NCBI GenBank assembly: GCA_027186245.1
Contig: CP114482.1
Coordinates: 15,767,209 to 15,831,208, forward strand
Source of the DNA: Coriaria nepalensis
Lineage: Eukaryota > Streptophyta > Magnoliopsida > Cucurbitales > Coriariaceae
Direction: 5' to 3'
DNA: 64,000 bases
Within the stretch, counting starts at the first letter, position 1, and every line of letters begins with the position of its first letter. The notes beneath the pieces were generated by a model. That model saw nothing but the letters and a program-made list of their open reading frames with translations. It made no database searches and was not told the DNA's origin. This document shows, one piece after another, positions 36,982 to 50,300 of this stretch. The position numbers were made by a program, and so were the translations under genes.

Positions 36982-39900
36982 GCATAGTTGCCTTTAATTG
37001 CTGAATTGCAAGTTTTGAACGAAAGTCGTGTTTGAAGTGCGAAAAAATAGAATTCTTTCGAATTACTTTTAATTGATTTAATGACTAGAGAAGACTCAAT
37101 GACATGATTTTAAGGCTAAACAAACGCATAATTGCCTTCAATAGATCAATTGCATGTTTTGCACAAAAGTCGTGTTTGAAATGCGAAAATAGAATTCGTT
37201 TGAGTTGATTACGAATGATTTACTGACTAAAAGTGACTCAATGACATGATTTTAAGGCTATACAAATGCCTAGTTGCCTTCAAAAGATCCATTGCAAATT
37301 ATGCACGAAAGTATTGGTTTAAGTGCGAAAAAAGATTTCCTTCGAATTTCTTTGAAATGATTTAATTACTAAAAGAGACTCAATGACATGATTTCAAGGC
37401 TAAACAATGGATAATTTGCTTGAATAGATCAATTGGAACTTATGCACAAAAGTCTCGTTTAAAGAGCGAAAATAGAATTTGTTCGTAATGGTTTTAAATG
37501 ATTTGATGACTAGAAGAGACTCAATGACATGATTTTAAGGCGAAAAAGATGCATAGTTGCCTTCAATTGTTGAATTGGAAGTTCTGAACGAAAGTCGTGT
37601 TTGAAGTGCGAAAAAATAGAATTCTTTCGAATTACTTTTAATTGATTTTATGACTAGAGAAGACTCAATGACATGATTTTAAGGCTAAACAAACGCATAA
37701 TTGCCTTCAATAGATCTATTGCATGTTTTGCACAAAAGTCGTGTTTGAAATGCGAAAATAGAATTCGTTTGAATTGATTTCGAATGATTTACTGACTAAA
37801 AGTGACTCAATGACATGATTTTAAAGCTAAAAAGATGCATAGTTGCATTTAAAAGATCCATTGCAAATTATGCACGAAAGTATTGGTTCAAGTGCGAAAA
37901 AAGATTTCGTTCGAATTTCTTTGAAATGATTTAATTACCAAAAGAGACTCAATGACATGATTTCAAGGCTAAACAATGGATAATTTGCTTGAATAAATAA
38001 ATTGCCAGTTATGCACAAAAGTCTCGTTTAAAGAGCGAAAATAGAATTTGTTCGTAATGGTTTTAAATGATTTGATGACTAGAAGAGACTAAATGACATG
38101 ATTTTAGGGCGAAAAATATGCATAGTTGCCTTTAATTGGTGAATTGCAAGTTCTGAACGAAAGTCATGTTTGAAGTGCGAAAAAATAGAATTCTTTCGAA
38201 TTACTTTTAATTGATTTAATGACTAGAGAAGACTCAATGACATGATTTTAAGGCTAAACAAACGCATAATTGCCTTCAATAGATCAATTGCATGTTTTGC
38301 ACAAAAGTCGTGTTTGAAATGCGAAAATAGAATTCGTTTGAATTGATTATGAATGATTTACTAACTAAAAGTGACTCAATCACATGATTTTAAGGCTATA
38401 CAAATGCCTAGTTGCCTTCAAAATATCCATTACAAATTATGCACGAAAGTATTGGTTCAAGTGCGAAAAAAGATTTCGTTCGAATTTCTTTGAAATGATT
38501 TAATTACTAAAAGAGACTCAATGACATGATTTCAAGGCTAAACAATGGATAATTTGCTTGAATACATCAATTGCAAGTTATGCACAAAAGTCTCGATTGA
38601 ACAGCAAAAATAGAATTTGTTCAAAATGCTTTTAAATGATTTGATGACTAGAAGAGACTCAATGACATGATTTTAAGGCTAAAAAGATGCATAGTTGCCT
38701 TCAATTATTGAATTGAAAGTTCTGAACGAAAGTCGTGTTTGAAGTGCGAAAAAATTGAATTCTTTCGAATTACTTTTAATTGACTTAATGACTAGAAAAG
38801 ACTCAATGACATGATTTTAAGGCTAAACAAACGCATAATTGCCTTCAATAGATCAGTTGCATGTTTTGCACAAAAGTCGTGTTTGAAATGCGAAAAAAGA
38901 ATTCGTTTGAATTGATTTCGAATGATTTACTGACTAAATGTGACTCAATGACATGATTTTAAAGCTAAAAAGATGCATAGTTGCATTTAAAAGATCCATT
39001 GCAAATTATGCACGAAAGTATTGGTTCAAGTGCGAAAAAAGATTTCGTTCGAATTTCTTTGAAATGATTTAATTACTAAAAGAGACTCAATGACATGATT
39101 TCAAGGCTAAACAATGGATAATTTGCTTCAATAGATCAATTGCAAGTTATGTACAAAAGTCTCATTTAAAGAGCGAAAATAGAATTTGTTCGTAATGGTT
39201 TTAAATGATTTGATGACTAGAAGAGACTCAATAACATGATTTTAAGGCTAAAAAGATGCATAGTTGCCTTCAATTATTGAATTGGAAGTTCTGAACGAAA
39301 GTCGTGTTTGAAGTGCGTAAAAATAGAATTCTTTCGAATTACTTTTAATTGATTTAATGACTAGAGAAGACTCAATGACATGATTTTAAGGCTAAACAAA
39401 CGCATAATTGCCTTCAATAGATCAATTGCATGTTTTACACTAAAGTCGTGTTTGAAATGCGAAAATAGAATTCGTTTGAATTGATTCTGAATGATTTACT
39501 GACTAAAAGTGACTCAATGACATGATTTTAAAGCTAAAAAGATGCATAGTTGCCTTCAAAAGATCCATTGCAAATTATGTAGAAAAGCCGTGGTTCTGGT
39601 GTGAAAAAAGATTTCGTTTAAATTTCTTTGAAATGATTTAATTACTAGAAGAGACTCGATGACATGATTTCAAGGCTAAACAATGGATAATTTGCTTGAA
39701 TAGATCAATTGCAAGTTATGCACAAAAGTCTCGTTTAAAGAGTGAAAATAGAATTTGTTCGTAATGGTTTTAAATGATTTGATGACTAGAAGAGACTCAA
39801 TGACATGATTTTAAGGCGAAAAAGATGCATAGTTGCCTTTAATTGGTGAATTGCAAGTTCTGAACGAAAGTCGTGTTTGAAGTGCGAAAAAATAGAATTC

Positions 39901-40965
39901 TTTCGAATTACTTTTAACTGATTTAATGACTAGAGAAGACTCAATGAGTTGATTTTTTTGGCTAAACAAACGCATAATTGCCTTCAATAGATCAATTGCA
40001 TGTTTTGCACTAAAGTCGTGTTTGAAATGCGAAAATAGAATTCGTTTGAATTGATTCTGAATGATTTACTGACTAAAAGTGACTCAATGACATGATTTTA
40101 AGGCTAAAAAGATGCATAGTTGAATTTAAAAGATCCATTGCAAATTATGCACGAAAGTATTGGTTCAAGTGCGAAAAAAGATTTCGTTCGAATTTCTTTG
40201 AAATGATTTAATTACTAAAAGAGACTCAGTAACATGATTTCAGGGCTAAACAATGGATAATTTGCTTGAATAGATCAATTGCAGGTTATGTACAAAAGTC
40301 TCGTTTAAAGAGCAAAAATAGAATTTGTTCGTAATGGTTTTATATGATTTGATGAGTAGGAGAGACTCAATGACATGATTTTAAGGCTAAAAAGATGCAT
40401 AGTTGCCTTCAATTATCGAATTGAAAGTTCCGAACGAAAGTCGTGTTTGAAGTGCGAAAAAATAGAATTCTTTCGAATTACTTTTAATTGATTTAATGAC
40501 TAGAGAAGACTCAATGACATGATTTTAAGGCTAAACAAACGCATAATTGCCTTAAATAGATCAATTGCATGTTTTGCACAAAAGTCGTCTTTGAAATGCG
40601 AAAATAGAATTCGTTTGAATTGATTTCGAATGATTAATTGACTAAAAGTTACTCAATGACATGATTTTATGGCTATAAAAATGCCTAGTTGCCTTCAAAA
40701 GGTCCATTGCAAATTATGCACGAAAGTATTGGTTCAAGTGCGAAAAAAGATTACGTTCGAATTTCTTTGAAATGATTTAATTACTAAAAGAGACTCAATG
40801 ACATGATTTCAAGGCTAAACAAAGGATAATTTGCTTAAATAGATCAATTGCAAGTTATGCACAAAAGTCTCGTTTAAAGAGCGAAAATAGAATTTGTTCG
40901 TAATGCTTCCAAATGATTTGATGACTAGAAAAGACTCAATGACATGATTTTAAGGCCAAAAAGAT
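36982..40965 (+). repeat. Heterogeneous units before the subfamily switch
   Basis: Units at 36982 (P), 37551 (R-like), 38120 (Q'-like), 38689, 39258, 39827 and 40397 break the four-unit order and carry private changes. C has the A-like opening in four of these units (37837, 38975, 39544, 40124). In A of the unit at 39827 the conserved box is badly altered (CAATGAGTTGATTTTTTTGG, 39942-39961), adding one base to give a 570-bp unit. The last unit keeps first-subfamily A and B, but its D already reads AAAGGATAATTTGCTTAAAT and GACTAGAAAAGACTC, as in the second subfamily. Confidence 0.75.
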
Positions 40966-43900
40966 GCATAGTTTCCTTCAATTCTTGAATTGGAAGTTCT
41001 GAATGAAAGTCGTGTTTGTAGCGCGAAAAAATAGAATTCTTTCGAATTACTTTTAATTGATTTAATGACTAGAGAAGACTCAATGACATGATTTTAAGGC
41101 TAGACAAACGCATAATTGCCGTCAATAGATCAATTGCATGTGTTGCACAAAAGTGGTGTTTGAAATGCGAAAATAGAATTCGTTTGAATTGATTTCGAAT
41201 GATTTACTGACTAAAAGTGGTTCAATGACATGATTTTAAGGCTATACAAATGCCTAGTTGCCTTCAAAAGATCCATTCCAAATTATGCACGAAAGTATTG
41301 GTTCAAGTGCGAAAAAAGATTTCGTTCGAATTTCTTTGAAATGATTTAATTACTAGAAGAGACTCAATGACATGATTTCAAGGCTAAACAAAGGATAATT
41401 TGCTTAAATAGATCAATTGCAAGTTATGCACAAAAGTCTCATTTAAAGAGCGAAAATAGAATTTGTTCGTAATGCTTTCAAATGATTTGATGACTAGAAA
41501 AGACACAATGACATGATTTTAAGGCCAAAAAGATGCATAGTTTCCTTCAATTCTTGAATTGGAAGTTCTGAATGAAAGTCGTGTTTGTAGCGCGAAAAAA
41601 TAGAGATCTTTCGAATTACTTTTAATTGATTTAGTGACTAGAGAAGAGTCAATGACATGATTTTAAGGCTAGACAAACGCATAATTGCATTCAATAGATC
41701 AATTGTATGTTTTGCACAAAAGTCGTGTTTGAAATGCAAAAATAGAATACGTCTGAACTGATTTCGAATGATTTACTGACTCAAAGTGGCTCAATGACAT
41801 GATTTTAAGGCTATAGAAATGCCTAGTTGCCTTCAAAAGATCCATTGCAAATTATGCACGAAAGTATTGGTTCAAGTGCGAAAAAAGATTTCGTTCAAAT
41901 TTCTTTGAAATGATTTAATTACTAAAAGAGACTCAATGAAATGATTTCAAGGCTACACAAGGGATAATTTGCTTGAATAGATCAATTGCAAGTTATGCAC
42001 AAAAGTCTCGTTTAAAGAGCGAAAATAGAATTTGTTCGTAATGCTTCCAAATGATTTGATGACTAGAAAAGACTCAATGACATGATTTTAAGGCCAAAAA
42101 GATGCAGAGTTGCCTTCAATTATTGAATTGGAAGTTCTGAACGAAAGTCGTGCTTGTAGCGCGAAAAAATAGAGATCTTTTGAATTACTTTTAATTGATT
42201 TAATTACTAGAGAAGACTCAATGACATGATTTTAAGGCTAGACAAACGCATAATTGCCTTCAATACATCAATTGCATGTCTTGCACAAAAGTCGTGTTTG
42301 AAATGCGAAAATAGAATTCGTTTGAATTGATTTCGAATGATTTACTGACTAAAAGTGGCTCAATGACATGATTTTAAGGCTATACAAATGCCTAGTTGCC
42401 TTCAAAAGATCCATTCCAAATTATGCACGAAAGTATTGGTTCAAGTGCGAAAAAAGATTTCGTTCGAATTTCTTTGAAATGATTTAATTACTAAAAGAGA
42501 CTCAATGATATGATTTCAAGGCTAAACAAAGGATAATTTGCTTAAATAGATCAATTGCAAGTTATGCACAAAAGTCTCATTTAAAGAGCGAAAATAGATC
42601 TTGTTCGTAATGCTTTTAAATGATTTGATGACTAGAAGAGACTCAATGACATGATTTTAAGCCTAAAAAGATGCATAGTTGCCATCAATTCTTGAATTGG
42701 AAGTTCTGAATTAAAGTCGTGTTTGTAGCGCGAAAAAATAGAATTCTTTCGAATTACTTTTAATTGATTTAATGACTAGAGAACAGTCAATGACATGATT
42801 TTACGGCAAGACAAACGCATAATTGCATTCAATAGATCAATTGTATGTTTTGCACAAAAGTCGTGTTTGAAATGCGAAAATAGAATTCGTTTGAATTGAT
42901 TTCGAATGAGTTACTGACTAAAAGTGTCTCAATGACATGATTTAAAGGCTATACAAATGCCTGGTTGCCTTCAAAAGATCCATTCCAAATTATGCACGAA
43001 AGTATTGGTTCAAGTGCGAAAAAAGATTTCGTTCGAATTTCTTTGAAATGATTTAATTACTAGAAGAGACTCAATGACATGATTTCAAGGCTAAACAAAG
43101 GATGATTTGCTTAAATAGATCAATTGCAAGTTATGCACAAAAGTCTCGTTTAAAGAGCGAAAATAGAATTTGTTCGTAATGCTTTCAAATGATTTGATGA
43201 CTAGAAAAGACTCAATGACATGATTTTAAGGCCAAAATGATGCATAGTTTCCTTCAATTCTTGAATTGGAAGTTCTGAATGAAAGTCGTGTTTGTAGCGC
43301 GAAAAAATAGAATTCTTTCGAATTACTTCTAATTGATTTAATGACTAGAGAAGAGTCAATGACATGATTTTAAGGCTAGACAAACGCATAATTGCCTTCA
43401 ATAGATCAAGTGCATGTCTTGCACAAAAGTCGTGTTTGAAAAGCGAAAATAGAATTCGTTTGAATTGATTTCGAATGATTTACTAACTAAAAGTGGCTCA
43501 ATGACATGATTTTAAGGCTATAGAAATGCCTAGTTGCCTTCAAAATATCCATTCCAAATTATGCACGAAAGTCATGGTTCAAGTGCGAAAAAAGATTTCG
43601 TTCGAATTTCTTTGAAATGATTTAATTACTAAAAGAGACTCAATGACATGATTTCAAGGCTAAACAGAGGATAATTTGCTTAAATAGATCAATTGCAAGT
43701 TATGCACAAAAGTCTCGTTTAAAGAGCGAAAATAGAATTTGTTCGTAATGCTTTCAAATGATTTGATGACTAGAAAAGACTCAATGACATGATTTTAAGG
43801 CCAAAAAGATGCATAGTTTCCTTCAATTCTTGAATTGGAAGTTCTGAATGAAAGTCGTGTTTGTAGCGCGAAAAAATAGAATTCTTTCGAATTACTTTTA

Positions 43901-46900
43901 ATTGATTTAATGACTAGAGAAGACTTAATGACATGATTTTAAGGCTAGACAAACGCGTAATTGCCTTCAATAGATCAATTGCATGTCTTGCACAAAAGTC
44001 GTGTTTGAAATGTGAAAATAGAATTCGTTTGAATTGATTTCGAATGATTTACAAACTAAAAGTGGCTCAATGACATGATTTTAAGGCTATACAAATGCCT
44101 AGTTGCCTTCAAAAGATCCATTCCAAATTATGCACGAAAGTCATGGTTCAAGTGCGAAAAAAGATTTCGTTCGAATTTCTTTGAAATGATTTAATTACTA
44201 AAAGAGACTCAATGACATGATAGGCTAAACAAAGGATAATTTGCTTAAATGGATCAATTGCAAGTTATGCACAAAAGTCTCGTTTCAAGAGCGAAAATAG
44301 AATTTGTTCGTAATGCTTTCAAATGATTTGATGACTAGAAAAGACTCAATGACATGATTTTAAGGCCAAAAAGATGCATAGTTTCTTTCAATTCTTGAAT
44401 TGGAAGTTCTGAACGAAAGTCATCTTTGAAGTGCGAAAAAATAGAATTCTTTCGAATTACTTTTAATTGATTTAATGACTCGAGAAGACTCAATGACATG
44501 ATTTTAAGGCTAGACAAACGCATAATTCCCTTCAATAGATCAATTGCAGGTCTTGCACAAAAGTCGTGTTTGAAAATGCGAAAATAGAATTCGTTTGAAT
44601 TGATTTCGAATGATTTACTAACTAAAAGTGGCTCAATGACATGATTTTATGGCTATAAAAATGCCTAGTTGCCTTCAAAAGAGCCATTGCAAATTATGCA
44701 CGAAAGTATTGGTTCAAGTGCGAAAAAAGATTTCGTTCGAATTTCTTTGAAATGATTTAATTACTAAAAGAGACTCAATGACATGATTTCAAGGCTAAAC
44801 AAAGGATAATTTGCTTAAATAGATCAATTGCAAGTTATGCACAAAAGTCTCGTTTAAAGAGCGAAAATAGAATTTGTTCGTAATGCTTTCAAATGATTTG
44901 ATGACTAGAAAAGACTCAATGACATGATTTTAAGGCCAAAATGATGCATAGTTTCCTTCAATTCTTGAATTGGAAGTTCTGAACGAAAGTCGTGTTTGTA
45001 GCGCGAAAAAATAGAATTCTTTCGAATTACTTTTGATTGATTTAATGACTAGAGAAGACTCAATGACAGGATTTTAAGGCTATACAAACGCATAATTGCC
45101 TTCAATAGATCAATTGCATGTCTTGCACAAAAGTCGTGTTTGAAATGCGAAAATAGAATTCGTTTGAATTGATTTCGAATGATTTACTAACTAAAAGTGG
45201 CTCAATGACATGATTTTAAGGCTATAAAAATGCCTAGTTGCATTCAAAAGAGCCATTGCAAATTATGCACGAAAGTATTGGTTCAAGTGCGAAAAAAGAT
45301 TTCGTTCGAATTTCTTTGAAATGATTTAATTACTAAAAGAGACTCAATGACATGATTTCAAGGCTAAACAAAGGATAATTTGCTTAAATAGATCAATTGC
45401 AAGTTATGCACAAAAGTCTCGTTTAAAGAGCGAAAATAGAATTTGTTCGTAGTGCTTTCAAATGATTTGATGACTAGAAACGACTCAATGACATGATTTT
45501 AAGGCCAAAAAGATGCATAGTTTCCTTCAATTCTCGAATTGGAAGTTCTGAACGAAAGTCGTCTTTGAAGTGCGAAAAAATAGAATTCTTTCGAATTACT
45601 TTTAATTGATTTAATGACTAGAGAAGACTCAATGACATGATTTTAAGGCTAGACAAACGCATAATTCCCTTCAATAGATCAATTGCATGTCTTGCACAAA
45701 AGTCGTGTTTGAAATGCGAAAATAGAATTCGTTTGAATTGATTTCGAATGATTTACTAACTAAAAGTGGCTCAATGACATGATTTTAAGGCTATAAAAAT
45801 GCCTAGTTGCCTTCAAAAGAGCCATTGCAAATTATGCACGAAAGTATTGGTTCAAGTGCGAAAAAAGATTTCGTTCGAATTTCTTTGAAATGATTTAATT
45901 ACTAAAAGAGACTCAATGACATGATTTCAAGGCTAAACAAAGGATAATTTGCTTAAATAGATCAATTGCAAGTTATGCACAAAAGTCTCGTTTAAGGAGC
46001 GAAAATAGAATTTGTGCGTAATGCTTTCAAATGATTTGATGACTAGAAAAGACTCAATGACATGATTTTAAGGCTAAAAAGATTCATAGTTGCCCTCAAT
46101 GGTTGAATTGGAAGTTGTGAACGAAAGTCATGTTTGAAGTGCGAAAAAATAGAATTCTTTCGAATTCCTTTTAATTGATTTAATGACTAGAGAAGACTCA
46201 ATGACATGAGTTTAAGGCTAAACAAACGCATAATTGCCTTCAATAGATCAATTGCATGTCTTGCACAAAAGTCGTGTTTGAAATGCGAAAATAGAATTCG
46301 TTTGAATTGATTTCGAATGATTTACTGACTAAAAGTGGCTCAATGACTTGATTTTAAGGCTATACAAATGCCTAGTTACCTTCAAAAGATCCATTGCAAA
46401 TTATGCATGAAAGTATTGGTTCAAGTGCAAAAAAAGATTTCGTTCGAATTTCTTTGAAATGATTTAATTACTAAAAGAGACTCAATGACATGATTTCAAG
46501 GCTAAACAAAGGATAATTTGCTTAAATAGATCAATTGCAAGTTATGCACAAAAGTCTCGTTTAAAGAGCGAAAATAGAATTTGTTCGTAATGCTTTCAAA
46601 TGATTTGATGACTAGGAAAGACTCAATGACATGATTTTAAGTCCAAAAAGATGCATAGTTTCCTTCAATTCTTGAATTGGAAGTTCTGAATGAAAGTCGT
46701 GTTTGTAGCGCGAAAAAATAGAATTCTTTCGAATTACTTTTAATTGATTTAATGACTAGAGAAGAGTCAATGACATGATTTTCAGGCTAGACAAACGCAT
46801 AATTGCCTTCAATAGATCAATTGCATGTCTTGCACAAAAGTCGTGTTTGAAATGCGAAAATAGAATTTGTTTGAATTGATTTCGAATGATTTACTGACTA

Positions 46901-47074
46901 AAAGTGGCTCAATGACATGATTTTAAGGCTATACAAATGCCTAGTTGCCTTCAAAAGATCCATTCCAAATTATGCACGAAAGTCATGGTTCAAGTGCGAA
47001 AAAAGATTTCGTTCGAATTTCTTTGAAATGATTTAATTACTAAAAGAGACTCAATGACATGATTTCAAGGCTAA

Positions 47075-47365
47075 AGAAAGGCTAATTTGCTTGAATAGAT
47101 GAATTGCAAGTTATGCACAAATGTCTCATTTAAAGAGCAAAAATAAAATTTGTGCGTAATGCTTTCAAATGATTTGATTACTAGAAAAGACTCAATGACA
47201 TGATTTTAAGGCAAAAATGATTCATAGTTGCCTTCAATGGTTGAATTGGAAGTTCTGAACGAAAGTCGTGTTTGAAGTGCGAAAAAATAGAATTCTTTCG
47301 AATTACTTTTAATTGATTTAATGACTAGAGAAGACTCAATGACATGAGTTTAAGGCTAAACAAAC
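47075..47365 (+). repeat. Linked D'-A' variant pair (example)
   Basis: A distinct D form (AGGCTAATTTGCTTGAATAG, GATGAATTGCAAG, CACAAATGTCTC, GAGCAAAAATA, TTTGTGCG, GATTACTAG) is followed by a distinct A form that opens GATTCATAGTTGCC and has CAATGGTTGAATTGGAAG. A' starts at 46084, 47222, 48929, 49498, 51774, 52342, 54049, 55187, 58032 and 62015 (the last only in its opening). All but the first follow a D'. The uncoupled cases are A' at 46084 after an ordinary D, and D' before an ordinary A at 62584. The pair thus behaves as one block, with exchange points at the D/A boundary. Confidence 0.8.
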
Positions 47366-50300
47366 GCATAATTGCCTTCAATAGATCAATTGCATGTCTT
47401 GCACAAAAGTCGTGTTTGAAATGCGAAAATAGAATTCGTTTGAATTGATTTCGAATGATTTACTGACTAAAAGTGGCTCAATGACTTGATTTTAAGGCTA
47501 TACAAATGCCTAGTTACCTTCAAAAGATCCATTGCAAATTATGCATGAAAGTATTGGTTCAAGTGCGAAAAAAGATTTCGTTCGAATTTCTTTGAAATGA
47601 TTTAATTACTAAAAGAGACTCAATGACATGATTTCAAGGCTAAACAAAGGATGATTTGCTTAAATAGATCAATTGCAAGTTATGCACAAAAGTCTCGTTT
47701 AAAGAGCGAAAATAGAATTTGTTCGTAATGCTTTCAAATGATTTGATGACTAGAAAAGACTCAATGACATGATTTTAAGGCCAAAAAGATGCATAGTTTC
47801 CTTCAATTCTTGAATGGGAAGTTCTGAATGAAAGTCGTGTTTGTAGCGCGAAAAAATAGAATTCTTTCGAATTACTTTTAATTGATTTAATGACTAGAGA
47901 AGACTCAATGACATGATTTTAAGGCTAGACAAACGCATAATTGCCTTCAATAGATCAATTGCATGTCTTGCACAAAAGTCGTGTTTGAAATGCGAAAATA
48001 GAATTCGTTTGAATTGATTTCGAATGATTTACTGACTAAAAGTGGCTCAATGACATGATTTTAAGGCTATACAAATGCCTAGTTGCCTTCAAAAGATCCA
48101 TTCTAAATTATGCACGAAAGTATTGGTCCAAGTGCGAAAAAAGATTTCGTTCGAATTTCTTCGAAATGATTTAATTACTAAAAGAGACTCAATGACATGA
48201 TTTCAAGGCTAAACAAAGGATAATTTGCTTAAATAGATCAATTGCAAGTTATGCACAAAAGTCTCGTTTAAAGAGCGAAAATAGAATTTGTTCGTAATGC
48301 TTTCAAATGATTTGATGACTAGAAAAGACTCAAAGACATGATTTTAAGGCCAAAAAGATGCACAGTTTCTTTCAATTCTTGAATTGAAAGTTCTGAGTGA
48401 AAGTCGTGTTTGTAGCGCGAAGAAATAGAATTCTTTCGAATTACTTTTCATTGATTTAATGACTAGAGAAGACTCAATGACATGATTTTAAGGCTAGACA
48501 AACGCATAATTGCCTTCAATAGATCAATTGCATGTCTTGCACAAAAGTCGTGTTTGAAATGCGAAAATAGAATTCGTTTGAATTGATTTCGAATGATTTA
48601 CTGACTAAAAGTGGCTCAATGACATGATTTTAAGGCTATACAAATGCCTAGTTGCCTTCAAAAGATCCATTCCAAATTATGCACGAGAGTATTGGTTCAA
48701 GTGCGAAAAAAGATTTCGTTCGAATTTCTTTGAAATGATTTAATTACTAAAAGAGACTCAATGACATGATTTCAAGGCTAAACAAAGGCTAATTTGCTTG
48801 AATAGATGAATTGCAAGTTATGCACAAATGTCTCGTTTAAAGAGCAAAAATAGAATTTGTGCGTAATGCTTTCAAATGATTTGATTACTAGAAAAGACTC
48901 AATGACATGATTTTAAGGCTAAAAAGATTCATAGTTGCCTTCAATGGTTGAATTGGAAGTTCTGAACGAAAGTCGTGTTTGAAGTGCAAAAAAATAGAAT
49001 TCTTTCGAATTACTTTTAATTGATTTAATGACTAGAGAAGACTCAATGACATGATTTTAAGGCTAGACAAACGCATAATTGCCTTCAATAGATCAATTGC
49101 ATGTCTTGCACAAAAGTCGTGTTTGAAATGCGAAAATAGAATTCGTTTGAATTGATTTCGAATGATTTACTGACTAAAAGTGGCTCAATGACATGATTTT
49201 AAGGCTATACAAATGCCTAGTTGCCTTCAAAAGATCCATTCCAAATTATGCACGAAAGTCATGGTTCAAGTGCGAAAAAAGATTTCGTTCGAATTTCTTT
49301 GAAATGATTTAATTACTAAAAGAGACTCAATGACATGATTTCAAGGCTAAAGAAAGGCTAATTTGCTTGAATAGATGAATTGCAAGTTATGCACAAATGT
49401 CTCGTTTAAAGAGCAAAAATAAAATTTGTGCGTAATGCTTTCAAATGATTTGATTACTAGAAAAGACTCAATGACATGATTTGAAGGCAAAAATGATTCA
49501 TAGTTGCCCTCAATGGTTGAATTGGAAGTTCTGAACGAAAGTCGTGTTTGAAGTGCGAAAAAATAGAGTTCTTTCGAATTACTTTTAATTGATTTAATGA
49601 CTAGAGAAGACTCAATGACATGAGTTTAAGGCTAAACAAACGCATAATTGCCTTCAATAGATCAATTGCATGTCTTGCACAAAAGTCGTGTTTGAAATGC
49701 GAAAATAGAATTCGTTTGAATTGATTTCGAATGATTTACTGACTAAAAGTGGCTCAATGACTTGATTTTAAGGCTATACAAATGCCTAGTTACCTTCAAA
49801 AGATCCATTGCAAATTATGCATGAAAGTATTGGTTCAAGTGCGAAAAAAGATTTCGTTCGAATTTCTTTGAAATGATTTAATTACTAAAAGAGACTCAAT
49901 GACATGATTTCAAGGCTAAACAAAGGATGATTTGCTTAAATAGATCAATTGCAAGTTATGCACAAAAGTCTCGTTTAAAGAGCGAAAATAGAATTTGTTC
50001 GTAATGCTTTCAAATGATTTGATGACTAGAAAAGACTCAATGACATGATTTTAAGGCCAAAAAGATGCATAGTTTCCTTCAATTCTTGAATGGGAAGTTC
50101 TGAATGAAAGTCGTGTTTGTAGCACGAAAAAATAGAATTCTTTCGAATTACTTTTAATTGATTTAATGACTAGAGAAGACTCAATGACATGATTTTAAGG
50201 CTAGACAAACGCATAATTGCCTTCAATAGATCAATTGCATGTCTTGCACAAAAGTCGTGTTTGAAATGCGAAAATAGAATTCGTTTGAATTGATTTCGAA

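Noticed and set aside
44335..44535. Minus-strand open frame of 66 codons, with a relative at 53439-53639
   Set aside because: It is the same repeat translation as the 104-codon frames, shortened by stop codons in neighbouring monomers; in homologous units the frame is usually broken. It shows chance openness, not a gene.
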